DNA of 64,000 nucleotides, from contig JASCOF010000003.1 of the NCBI GenBank assembly GCA_029960065.1, forward strand, positions 310,001 to 374,000. The letters are read 5' to 3'. Made by a program: the position numbers and the translations under genes. This DNA comes from Flavobacteriaceae bacterium PS02336 (GTDB lineage Bacteria; Bacteroidota; Bacteroidia; Flavobacteriales; Flavobacteriaceae). The notes beneath the pieces are model-generated. The model had not been told where the DNA came from. It searched no databases and worked only from the letters and a program-made list of their open reading frames with translations. How positions within the stretch are numbered: position 1 is the first letter of the stretch; each line of letters starts with the position of its first letter. Shown here in pieces: positions 9,501-16,776 of this stretch.

Positions 9501-10619
9501 CCAATATTTCAAACCAGCGCCATCTGTACCCACCCAAACATTCTTTTTTTCGTCTTCGCAAAAAGATAAAATAAAGTTGTCGGCTGGGTCTTTAGCATTG
9601 TATCGAATACTTTTAAAATATTTTGGTGTATCACTCAGCATACTAATGCCGCCACGAAGCGAACCAAACCATTTGTTACCCGATTTGTCTTCGTATAAAC
9701 TCCAAACCGAATTACTTTTGGCAATTGGTTCATTATTAGAAAGAAGTTTTTTGGCGTTTGGATTAATGTAGAAAATACCGCATCCGTCTGTTGTAATCCA
9801 TGTTTTTCCTTTTTTATCAATCAAAACATCAGTAACACTGCATTTATTGGTAAAATAATTATTTGAAACTGAACCGGTTTTGGTGTCTAATAAAAAAAGA
9901 CCTTCATCTGTTCCTAATAAAAGATTTCCATCAGCTGAAAGTTTCATTGCTTTCGCGCCGATCGAAAGCGGAAAAATTATCTTTAAATCTTTTGCTTTGT
10001 AATTATAACTGCACACTCCAACATTTCGAACATAAACCCAGCAGCCTGACTTTTCTTTATTTTCCTGAATGGCAATAGCGTCATAATTATTGATGCTGAT
10101 TCTGTTTCCTAAAGCGTTTAATGGAATATGATTTCCTATAAAAGAACCATTTTCAAAAGTTAACAATCCTAATTTTTGAGAAGCAACCAAAACCAGATTA
10201 TCAGACACGGATCGCATTTGATGAATAATATCTTGAAGTACCGCTGTTTTTTTAGCTGCTGCTTTATATCTAACCGTATGAAAAACTGCTTTTTTCTTAT
10301 CATAAATACAGATTCCGCTAGTTCCTCCTACCCAGATATTGTTTTTAGAGTCGCCTTCAATATTGTAAATTGTATTGAATAAAAGTGAGTTTTTATCGTT
10401 TATCCGATTTCGGAAAACTTTAAAATTATAGCCGTCATATCGGTTTAAACCATCATAAGTTCCAAACCACATAAAGCCTTCGTTGTCCTGATAAATCGAG
10501 ATAATGGAATTGTTAGACAAACCATCTGATATATCGAGAAATTTTACGGGATAATCCTGTGAAAATACTGAGGAAGAAAATCCTATTAACAGTAGAAGAT
10601 TTAGAACAAATTGCTTCAA
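6588..10619 (-). CDS. Hybrid two-component system sensor/regulator (HTCS)
   Basis: One-protein sensor and transcription factor that detects oligosaccharide in the periplasm and activates a PUL. From a TTG start at 10619 the order is: signal peptide (LKQFVLNLLLLIGFSSSVFSQ), 14-bladed Reg_prop periplasmic propeller (repeated WVGTDGAGL-like blades), Y_Y_Y domain, TM helix near residues 758-780, HisKA with phospho-acceptor His in SHEFRTP (about 817), HATPase, a receiver domain with Asp in ISDITME (about 1132) and a C-terminal AraC-type HTH (YFRQQFVKLFGMTPSEYIKKY). An ATG at 10715 in the same frame is rejected as start. It lies inside the terminator hairpin of the upstream lut genes and would put 32 residues before the signal peptide. 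Its likely target is the susE-susC-susD unit. Confidence 0.95.
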   Translation of the reverse strand: MKQFVLNLLLLIGFSSSVFSQDYPVKFLDISDGLSNNSIISIYQDNEGFMWFGTYDGLNRYDGYNFKVFRNRINDKNSLLFNTIYNIEGDSKNNIWVGGTSGICIYDKKKAVFHTVRYKAAAKKTAVLQDIIHQMRSVSDNLVLVASQKLGLLTFENGSFIGNHIPLNALGNRISINNYDAIAIQENKEKSGCWVYVRNVGVCSYNYKAKDLKIIFPLSIGAKAMKLSADGNLLLGTDEGLFLLDTKTGSVSNNYFTNKCSVTDVLIDKKGKTWITTDGCGIFYINPNAKKLLSNNEPIAKSNSVWSLYEDKSGNKWFGSLRGGISMLSDTPKYFKSIRYNAKDPADNFILSFCEDEKKNVWVGTDGAGLKYWDRKNNTFTTYGNLLPSTFITGIIRDDNNDIWISTWAGGVNKINKSDNTLKHYACYNTYTKQTEKNIWFVFKDSKSNIWASATNEGSLYLLDRNEDSFKLFDKNIDNLQCMTETSDGKLWAGNYTSLLSIEKNTKKITKKVIGNPIRCIYEDKDKNLWIGTQEGGLLLFDRKTNTFKRLTIDDGLPSNTILRLLEDKFGNLWMSTYNGICRYDKKNKTFRNFSINDGLQSNQFSFNAGIKLSSGEFLFGGINGFNVFYPETIKGLNQKNTVLLTDFYVNNQLIEESKAEVDIDSDKVKDVSLEYDQTTLSLEFVALDYNNSDKINYAYFLEGWDEQWNYVGQTRKANYSRLPEGKYTFKVKTTNFKGGWNKEVSLVSITVLPPWYRTWWAYTLYLAAIGGLLFLYLDYHKNKEKLKYKVKIAELESKKEKEIAEKQSSMFTYISHEFRTPLSLIINPLKKAVQKENVENGSSGSDLAIAHRNARRLLSLVDQLLLLRKAENDADSLHLTPINVNTLCNEVYQCFVNQAKEKQIAYNLISPEEEITIIGDYEKIEISLFNLMSNAFKYTPVGGEIKLRLTENENEVFLEITDSGDGIDKKDIEVIFEKFKQINSKVSVGTGFGIGLYIVKYFVDKHKGTVTCSSETGKGSTFTLSFLKGNTHFEDAEITNDQPKRSQLFNELIPDEIEEPVSTATTSISDSDFKKTMLTDKRTVLIIDDNAEIRAYLIKLFSENYIVYSAENGEEGLKMTKKHMPDLVISDITMEEMDGLQLCRKIKEDNALSHIPVILLTASKNPETHLQGINEGADDYITKPFDDDILTARVESLLRNRHNLRAYFLDSITLKENTQKVPVEYQQMLKKCIDIVEANIHKKDFTIRTFALEMGMSHRTLYTKIKIISGQTLNAFIRSLRIRRAAMLMLTEEMNIAQASAEVGFEDPKYFRQQFVKLFGMTPSEYIKKYKTSFNSDLNIIK

Positions 10620-10679
10620 AATGTACTTTTTTATAGTCGTGTAATAAGTACAATTATAAGCTAATTTTGGGGAAATTTT

Positions 10680-10718
10680 AAAAAAAGAATGCAGAAATGA
10701 TAAACAATCCTGCATTCT
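10680..10718 (-). terminator. Intrinsic terminator after lutC
   Basis: Perfect 9-bp stem AGAATGCAG (10686-10694) with CTGCATTCT (10710-10718). On the minus strand it is followed by seven T residues. It ends the rhaI-rhaK-lutABC transcript before the HTCS gene and covers the ATG at 10715. Confidence 0.8.
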
Positions 10719-10816
10719 GATTAAGGTTTTATATTTTAGATCTTATTTTAATAAACTATTCCTTATTGATTTTAAAATCTAGCGGCATATTTTTACTTTA
10801 AAGAACTTGTAATTTA

Positions 10817-11404
10817 TTAATCCAATAAAAAGACAATCAATCCTCGAGCGCCATGAGCACCAAGAACTAAAGACTGCTCTATATCTGCTGTTTTTGAAGG
10901 TCCTGCGATGAAAGTTCCAAAACCGTATTCCATGTGACCGATTCGATCATAAGCCTGCTGCATCGTTGGCACAAGATCTTTTTTGTGAACTACAATCGCT
11001 AAATACTGCGCAATAAAAGGCGCTACACGCTGTCCTAAAATATCATCAGTCACCCAAAGTCCGCTGTTTTCTGCTACTCCAAAATGTGCTTTTATAACCG
11101 TTAATTCAACATCTTGAAGCGAATGCGGATCAACTGTTTTCCAGTCTAAAGAAGCAATTTCAGAAAGTTCTGGAAGCGTTGTAATTAATCGCTTTTCGAG
11201 ATTATAATTGGATTTGATGTAATTGATAATTTCGTCATAATTCGCAACTTCAACAGGATCACCACCAATTCCTTTTAAAACAGTTTTATAAGTTTCTATA
11301 ACATCAAATTGTTCTGAACCTAAAAGTTTTAAATCTGGCAGTTCTGAAACCAAATCGGGCTGATTTGCTTTTATTCTTTTTAAAATTTCGCCTTTACTAC
11401 TCAT
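10817..11404 (-). CDS. lutC: LutC-type lactate utilization protein (LUD domain)
   Basis: Third component of the LutABC L-lactate oxidising complex, 195 residues and mainly one LUD (DUF162) domain. Visible motifs include ESGLWVTD-like VAENSGLWVTDD, the central HKKDLVPTMQQAYDRI and the C-terminal GPSKTADIEQSLVLGAHGARG, all typical of LutC. The ATG at 11404 (MSSKGEILKRI) overlaps the lutB stop by 8 bases (ATGAGTAG), a translational-coupling arrangement. The longer frame from 11470 would lie inside lutB and is rejected. It ends about 100 bases before a strong terminator. In this setting it should help oxidise the L-lactate made from rhamnose. Confidence 0.92.
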   Translation of the reverse strand: MSSKGEILKRIKANQPDLVSELPDLKLLGSEQFDVIETYKTVLKGIGGDPVEVANYDEIINYIKSNYNLEKRLITTLPELSEIASLDWKTVDPHSLQDVELTVIKAHFGVAENSGLWVTDDILGQRVAPFIAQYLAIVVHKKDLVPTMQQAYDRIGHMEYGFGTFIAGPSKTADIEQSLVLGAHGARGLIVFLLD

Positions 11405-12797
11405 TTCCTTTTTCTTTAGATTCTCGCGAATTTTTCTTGTACCATTCTCTAAAAGATTCTTCTGGAACATCTGGCATTTCGCGCTGATCGTACCATTTGT
11501 TCATTTTATTATTGACCATTCCTGGAATATTCTTCATTACAAATCGTCCTGATTTTCCAGCAATATTAAAAACCGTCGGATTCGCTAAAACCGTTGCCAT
11601 CGTTTTCATTGCTACCGTTTTTGCTGTCGGCGTATGTCCTTCTTTTACCAAAACCTGACGCCATTTGTACAATTGATCGTGTATATCAATTTTTACGGGA
11701 CAAACATTGGTACAAGAACCGCAAAGCGTACTTGCAAAAGGCAGATCGGCATTTTTGCTCATATCTAAATTTGGTGCTAAAATAGAACCAATTGGTCCCG
11801 CAACCGCATTATGATAACTGTGTCCGCCGCTTCGTCTGTACACTGGGCAGGTGTTCATACACGCACCGCAGCGAATACATTTCAGCGAATTTCTAAAATC
11901 TTCTCTTCCCAATTGTGTACTTCTTCCGTTGTCCACAATTACGATGTGCATTTCTTTTCCGTCTCTTGGTTTTTTGAAATGACTCGAAAAAGTTGTAATC
12001 GGTTGTCCTGTTGCACTTCTTGCCAATAATCGCAAAAAAACACCTAAATGTTCTCTTTTTGGAATCAGTTTCTCAAATCCCATACAAGCGATATGAACAT
12101 CTGCTAAATGCGCGCCCATATCTGCATTTCCTTCATTCGTGCAAACTACAAATTCTCCCGTTTCTGCAACAGCAAAATTAACTCCAGTCAAAGCGACTTT
12201 TCTAGTTAAAAAAGTATTTCTCAAACTATGACGAGCCGATTCTGTTAAATACTGCGGATTAAAATTTCCTTTTTCTGTACCTAAATGTTCGTGGAAAGTT
12301 TCACTTACATCTTCTTTTTTTAAGTGAATCGCTGGAAGTACAATATGACTCGGCGGTTCTTTACGAAGCTGTACAATATATTCCCCTAAATCAGAATCGA
12401 TTACTTCTATTCCTTTTTCGGCTAAATAATCATTTAAATGACATTCTTCTGTAAGCATCGATTTGGATTTCACCATTTGCTTTACATCATGTTTTGCCAT
12501 GATCGAATGTACAATTTCGTTGTGTTCTTTGGCATCGGCCGCCCAATGCACAATTATTCCGTTTCGTTGTGCATTCGCCTCAAATTCGACTAAATAATCG
12601 TGAATATTAGAAAGTACATTTAATTTTATTTGAGAAGCCGTTTCGCGAAGCAGTTCCCAATCTGCTATTTGGTGTGCAGATCTATCTCTTTTGGCACGAA
12701 CAAACCAAAGTGTTTCATCATGCCAATTGACACGTTCTACATCTTTGTTGAACTTTGTTGCGGCTTCGCTGTGTGGTATTGTTTTTTCTGATGACAT
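11397..12797 (-). CDS. lutB: LutB-type lactate utilization iron-sulfur protein
   Basis: Iron-sulfur subunit of the LutABC complex, 466 residues. An N-terminal LUD domain (about 60-300, with VNFAVAETGEFVVCTNEGN) is followed by two 4Fe-4S ferredoxin-type motifs, CIRCGACMNTCPVYR near 307 and CGSCTNVCPVKI near 357. A C-terminal tail follows, rich in Met and ending WYKKNSRESKEKGNE. This layout matches Bacillus LutB (YvfW) family members. It starts 166 bases after lutA, with an intergenic inverted repeat between, and overlaps lutC by 8 bases. The reaction is cytoplasmic oxidation of L-lactate to pyruvate with electrons passed through Fe-S clusters. Confidence 0.95.
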   Translation of the reverse strand: MSSEKTIPHSEAATKFNKDVERVNWHDETLWFVRAKRDRSAHQIADWELLRETASQIKLNVLSNIHDYLVEFEANAQRNGIIVHWAADAKEHNEIVHSIMAKHDVKQMVKSKSMLTEECHLNDYLAEKGIEVIDSDLGEYIVQLRKEPPSHIVLPAIHLKKEDVSETFHEHLGTEKGNFNPQYLTESARHSLRNTFLTRKVALTGVNFAVAETGEFVVCTNEGNADMGAHLADVHIACMGFEKLIPKREHLGVFLRLLARSATGQPITTFSSHFKKPRDGKEMHIVIVDNGRSTQLGREDFRNSLKCIRCGACMNTCPVYRRSGGHSYHNAVAGPIGSILAPNLDMSKNADLPFASTLCGSCTNVCPVKIDIHDQLYKWRQVLVKEGHTPTAKTVAMKTMATVLANPTVFNIAGKSGRFVMKNIPGMVNNKMNKWYDQREMPDVPEESFREWYKKNSRESKEKGNE

Positions 12798-12841
12798 TTT
12801 TAATTATTTAAAAGTCAATTTTGAAATGTTTATAATGATTT

Positions 12842-12942
12842 ATTTAACCGCAAAGTGCGCAAAGAAAAAAACGCAAAGTGCGCAAGGATAAAAATTAGCT
12901 TTGCGAACATTGCGTAAAACTTTGCGCACTTTGCGGTTAAAT
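12842..12942. repeat. Long inverted repeat between lutA and lutB (GCAAAGTGCGCAAAG family)
   Basis: Arms of 23 bases (12842-12864 and 12920-12942) are perfectly complementary, with core ACCGCAAAGTGCGCAAAG. The loop holds a further copy of CGCAAAGTGCGCAA and TTGCG pieces that can extend the pairing. The same core recurs in the tandem array at 31919-32245 and in degenerate form at 54466-54560. It does not look like a terminator and sits inside an operon. Confidence 0.85.
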
Positions 12943-12962
12943 TTTATACTCAACATTTATTT

Positions 12963-13703
12963 TTAGTTTTCGAGTGAATTTAATATTTCGGCAATGTGAA
13001 TGGTTTTTATTCTGCTTTTTTGTCTTTTTAGAATTCCGTCCAAATGCATTAAGCAAGACATATCACCTCCTGTAATATAATCCACATCGTGGCTCTCGTG
13101 ATCTTTAATACGATCTTGTCCCATTTTCACAGAAACTGCTTCTTCGGTTACACAGAAAGTGCCACCGAAACCACAGCATTCGTCTTTTCTAGTTAAAGCA
13201 ACCAAATCAAGACCTTCAATATTGTGTAATAATTGTTCTGGTTTGGAGAAAAATGGCGCGTTCAATTCAGACATCTGCGAAAGCTTTAAACCGCGCTGAC
13301 CGTGACAGCTTACGTGCATTCCGACTTTAAAAGGAAATCTTCCGTCAATATGATCAATTTTTAAAACGTCTGTTATAAACTCTGTAAGTTCGTAAACTGT
13401 ATTTCGAATTGCTGTCGCTTTTTCTTCCTGTTTTTCGTCATGCAAATGATCTTTTACATGCAAAACACAGCTTCCAGAAGGACAGACGATATAATCAAAT
13501 CCAGAAAAATTGGCAATAAAATTGGCGTCGCATCCTTTTGTTAAATGAGCATAACCGCTATTTGCCATGGGCTGTCCACAGCAGGTTTGTCCCATTGGAA
13601 AATGCACATCACAGCCTAATTTTTGAAGTAATTCGTAGGTTGCAATTCCTACTTTTGGGTAAAATTGGTCGACATAACAAGGTATAAAAAGTCCAATTTT
13701 CAT
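12963..13703 (-). CDS. lutA: LutA-type (Fe-S) oxidoreductase of lactate utilization
   Basis: LutA/GlcF-like protein of 246 residues with two cysteine-rich CCG domains. The first ends in TCCGQPMANSGY and the second in KDECCGFGGTFCVTEE. Each CCG repeat helps hold an unusual Fe-S cluster in heterodisulfide-reductase-like proteins. ATG at 13703 (MKIGLFIPCYVDQFYP) is the family start. The longer frame to 13772 adds a non-homologous leader and is rejected. It lies 96 bases downstream of the rhamnulokinase gene and starts the lutA-lutB-lutC run. Its placement after the rhamnose genes suggests it burns the L-lactate made by the RhaEW fusion. Confidence 0.94.
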   Translation of the reverse strand: MKIGLFIPCYVDQFYPKVGIATYELLQKLGCDVHFPMGQTCCGQPMANSGYAHLTKGCDANFIANFSGFDYIVCPSGSCVLHVKDHLHDEKQEEKATAIRNTVYELTEFITDVLKIDHIDGRFPFKVGMHVSCHGQRGLKLSQMSELNAPFFSKPEQLLHNIEGLDLVALTRKDECCGFGGTFCVTEEAVSVKMGQDRIKDHESHDVDYITGGDMSCLMHLDGILKRQKSRIKTIHIAEILNSLEN

Positions 13704-13798
13704 ATTGTAATATTTAGTGTGTTGTTCATTAGGCGTGTACTGTAAAAATGTAAAAAATACGTTTCTCAGCAAATTTACAACATACAGACCGTTTTTAC

Positions 13799-15160
13799 CT
13801 AATGTTTATAGAATTTCAAGTCAATTAAATCGTTTTGAATTGGTTTTGGATTCCAATTTTCATGAATAGCCAGCGCCGCACCCAAAGCACTCGCCTGCGC
13901 CATTGAAGCCGCATACACTTCTACATCTGGAAAAGCCTCTGCCAATAAATTCATATAAATCGAATTTTTACTGAATCCGCCATCTACAAAGATCTTTTTT
14001 ACAGGACTGTTTTGGATTACCAAATTGGTAGAAAAATATTGCTGTTCTACCAAATCAAGCATTAATTGATGATAGGCCGTTTCGTAATCTTTAAACTGCG
14101 ATAAATCTCTTTTTTGAAAAGGGCATTCTTTTAAAATATCAAAATCGTATTTCTTTGGATAGAAAATCTGATAATTCAGCGAACGTAAATTGGCTGTGAT
14201 TTTTTTATCAAAATAAACCTCTTTAAAAGTATCAACGGGTACATTAAAATGTTGCGCCAATCTTTTGGTTTGCACCTCGTGTTCGTTTCCTGCAAATAAA
14301 CGCGCCGCTTTTACCGGTTTGTTGGTGTATTGCATATAACATAAACAATCGTGCTGCAACTCTTCAAAGGTTAATGGTTTAGTGTTGAATGGATTTAAAG
14401 AAATACTCCAAGTTCCAGTTGACAATAAAACAAAAGGTTCTGTAAAATTTATAGTATATGGAATTATTGCTGACGAACTATCATGAAGACCTGTTCCTAT
14501 AAATAATCCATCTTTTGTTTTTATAATATCTTTGCCGTAATAAATTGGAGGTAATTTAGCATCAATACCTTCATTTTTTAACCATTTATGATATTTCATT
14601 TTTTTGAAATTCCATAAATTGGTATGACAGCCAATGCTTGTAATATCAGCATATGCCTCATTGGTTAAAAGAAAGCTCAAAAACTGAGGCAGATGCAGGC
14701 AGTATTTTACTTTGTTGAATAATTCTGGTTTTTCTTCTTTCAATCTGTAAATCTGCATTCCAGAATTCAGACTGCCTAAAACTGGAGAAGCAGTTTTTAC
14801 AGCAAACTTTTCTTCACCTTTATATTTTTTATAAAAATCAGATTTTAGCTCCTCTGGATAATCTTTTAGATAATTATACAGAGGAGTTAAAACTTTTCCA
14901 CTTTCGTCTACATAAATAAAACTGGCACCGTAAGTGCTGAAATTGATGGCTTTTAAAACATAGTCAGTAAGCTCTTTTATTTCAGATAATCGATCTAAGA
15001 TCCATTTTTGAAGAACCTCTATATCTTCGCACGGAAAACCATCTTCATCTTTTGTTTCCTCCAGATTTACCGATTTCTCCCAGACAATTTTATAATTTTC
15101 ATTAAATAAAAAAACCTTTTTGTTTGTTTTGCCAATATCAAAAATCGCAACTACATTCAT
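13799..15160 (-). CDS. FGGY-family carbohydrate kinase, probable L-rhamnulokinase
   Basis: ATP-dependent sugar kinase of 453 residues. It opens with the FGGY phosphate-1 loop AIFDIGKTNKKVFLF and has the ATP-binding region FVLLSTGTWSISLNPF near 245. The C-terminal signature is IFVDGGFSKNSIYMNLLAEA followed by AASMAQASALGAALA. FGGY kinases phosphorylate several ketoses. The assignment to L-rhamnulose rests on position, directly after L-rhamnose isomerase and downstream of the rhamnulose-1-phosphate aldolase. Product: L-rhamnulose 1-phosphate. It is followed by lutA after 95 bases. A heptamer-type inverted repeat fills the gap upstream. Confidence 0.87.
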   Translation of the reverse strand: MNVVAIFDIGKTNKKVFLFNENYKIVWEKSVNLEETKDEDGFPCEDIEVLQKWILDRLSEIKELTDYVLKAINFSTYGASFIYVDESGKVLTPLYNYLKDYPEELKSDFYKKYKGEEKFAVKTASPVLGSLNSGMQIYRLKEEKPELFNKVKYCLHLPQFLSFLLTNEAYADITSIGCHTNLWNFKKMKYHKWLKNEGIDAKLPPIYYGKDIIKTKDGLFIGTGLHDSSSAIIPYTINFTEPFVLLSTGTWSISLNPFNTKPLTFEELQHDCLCYMQYTNKPVKAARLFAGNEHEVQTKRLAQHFNVPVDTFKEVYFDKKITANLRSLNYQIFYPKKYDFDILKECPFQKRDLSQFKDYETAYHQLMLDLVEQQYFSTNLVIQNSPVKKIFVDGGFSKNSIYMNLLAEAFPDVEVYAASMAQASALGAALAIHENWNPKPIQNDLIDLKFYKH

Positions 15161-15169
15161 TTATTCTAA

Positions 15170-15300
15170 TTATGAGTTATGAGTTATAAGTTATGAGTTC
15201 TTGAATTATGATTTTTTATGTTTAAGCTAAGTCTTTTTTTGTTTTTAGTACAAAACACAAAAAGAATCAACTTATAACTCATAATTCATAACTCATAATT
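15170..15300. repeat. Inverted pair of TTATGAG-type heptamer tracts
   Basis: A tract of TTATGAG/TTATAAG heptamers at 15170-15201 faces an inverted tract of CTCATAA/CTTATAA at 15269-15300. The outermost 15 bases pair perfectly. The right arm abuts the rhaI stop codon and the left arm lies just before the kinase gene. The same heptamer unit forms the 13-copy array at 37845-37935. Confidence 0.8.
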
Positions 15301-16573
15301 ACAATCCCGTTGCCATTGTTTTTAAACCTCTTTCTTCAATAAGATTTTGTCTTACTTGAATTGAACGATATAATGCTACTGGATTTAATGCAGCTCCAGA
15401 ACGAAGACGAGCTTCTGCCACTAATGCGCGAACATCTGTGCGGAAAGCATTCTGTAAAATTTCCTGTGCTTTCACCACATCATTTTCTTCTTGCGCTTTT
15501 TCTAATGCTTTTCTGTCTACAGAAAGTGCTTGTGCATAAGCAATCATAATCGCTTCAACAGACTGCAATAAATCTTCTAATGGATCTTTAATGTTATGAG
15601 AAGCATCGATCATCCAGCCTAAATCTTTGGCGTGATTCATTCCCCTTGCGTCCATTCCTTCCACTAATTCGTTAAAAATTAAGAACAATTGGTATGGTTT
15701 TAATGCGCCGGCAGTTAAATCGTCGTCACCGTATTTAGAGTCATTAAAGTGGAAACCTCCTAATTTGTTTTCCATCAATAATAAAGAAACAATCTGCTCG
15801 ATGTTAGCATTTGGAAGATGATGTCCTAAATCGACTAAAGTCTGCGCTTTGTCACCTAACTTTTTAACATACGAATAAGACTGCCCCCAATCTGCTACTG
15901 TTGTAGAATAAAAGTTAGGTTCGGCACATTTGTATTCTAAAAATAATTTCCAGTTTGAAGGCAATGCATCGTAGATTTCTTCTAAACTTTCTAATGTATT
16001 TTGGTAGGCGCGTCTGAAGTTTAATTGTCCAGGAAAATTAGAACCGTCTGCCAGCCAAACGGTTAAAGACTCAGATCCTAATTCGATTCCGTGTTTGATA
16101 ACTTCTATATTATGAGCAATTGCTTGTTTGCGAACTGCTTTATTTACATTTTGCAAAGAACCGTATTTATAAGTATGTTCGGCACTTGCTTGATCTTGAA
16201 ATGTATTCGAATTCATCGCATCAAACTTCAAACCATGCTGATTAGCAAGCGTTTTAATCGCTTTATAATCTGTCGGAATATCCCACGGAATATGAAGTGA
16301 AATCGCTCCTGAAGCATTGTTTAATTTATGAAGCAGACCAACGTCTTCGATTTTTTCTTCTAAAGAACGAGGTTCTCCTCCTCCAGCAAAACGTCCAAAT
16401 CTAGTTCCTCCTGTTCCTAAAGCCCAAGATGGAATGGCAATTTGAAAATCGATTAATTTTTGAATAATCGATTCTGTATCATTTATTTCTGAAGCAGTAA
16501 AAACTAATTTATTCTGGTGTTTTTTTAATAAATCTTCGTTATGAGATTCGATGTGGTTTGATCCGATTAACAT
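15299..16573 (-). CDS. rhaI: L-rhamnose isomerase (RhaI type)
   Basis: Xylose-isomerase-like TIM-barrel enzyme of 424 residues that turns L-rhamnose into L-rhamnulose. The size and motifs fit the Pseudomonas stutzeri RhaI type and not the E. coli RhaA type. They include GTGGTRFGRFAGGGEPRS near 60, the metal-binding stretches TLVDLGHHLPNANIE and GGFHFNDSKYGDDDLTAG, and MIDASHNIKDPLEDL. It lies downstream of the bifunctional aldolase gene, across a 202-base gap that contains an intrinsic terminator. It may therefore have its own promoter as well as read-through from rhaT. Downstream genes are the kinase and lutABC. The cytoplasmic role is the first catabolic step after uptake. Confidence 0.94.
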   Translation of the reverse strand: MLIGSNHIESHNEDLLKKHQNKLVFTASEINDTESIIQKLIDFQIAIPSWALGTGGTRFGRFAGGGEPRSLEEKIEDVGLLHKLNNASGAISLHIPWDIPTDYKAIKTLANQHGLKFDAMNSNTFQDQASAEHTYKYGSLQNVNKAVRKQAIAHNIEVIKHGIELGSESLTVWLADGSNFPGQLNFRRAYQNTLESLEEIYDALPSNWKLFLEYKCAEPNFYSTTVADWGQSYSYVKKLGDKAQTLVDLGHHLPNANIEQIVSLLLMENKLGGFHFNDSKYGDDDLTAGALKPYQLFLIFNELVEGMDARGMNHAKDLGWMIDASHNIKDPLEDLLQSVEAIMIAYAQALSVDRKALEKAQEENDVVKAQEILQNAFRTDVRALVAEARLRSGAALNPVALYRSIQVRQNLIEERGLKTMATGL

Positions 16574-16685
16574 AGTTATTGATATTTTAATAGAGTTTAC
16601 AAGATATAACTTTATACGCTGTGAACTCCCGTTTTACTTCACTTTTTTGTTAAGTTTTCTTTATTTAAAACAAACTGTTATAGGC

Positions 16686-16722
16686 TAAAAAATCTAACGT
16701 TCGAAAGAATTCGAACGCTAGA
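16686..16722 (-). terminator. Intrinsic terminator between rhaEW and rhaI
   Basis: Stem TCTAACGTTCGAA (16693-16705) with TTCGAACGCTAGA (16710-16722), one G-T type mismatch, 4-base loop, followed on the minus strand by six T residues. It splits the rhamnose genes into rhaT-rhaEW and rhaI-rhaK-lutABC parts. Confidence 0.7.
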
Positions 16723-16776
16723 CCACAAAAAACCACTTTTGCTTAAACAAACTTATATAAAAAACCTAAACAATCT

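Noticed and set aside
10620..10715. N-terminal extension of the HTCS from the ATG at 10715
   Set aside because: It overlaps the lutC terminator stem and would precede a complete signal peptide.
11405..11470. Longer LutC start at 11470
   Set aside because: These codons lie wholly inside lutB. The ATG at 11404 fits the family start and the stop-start overlap.
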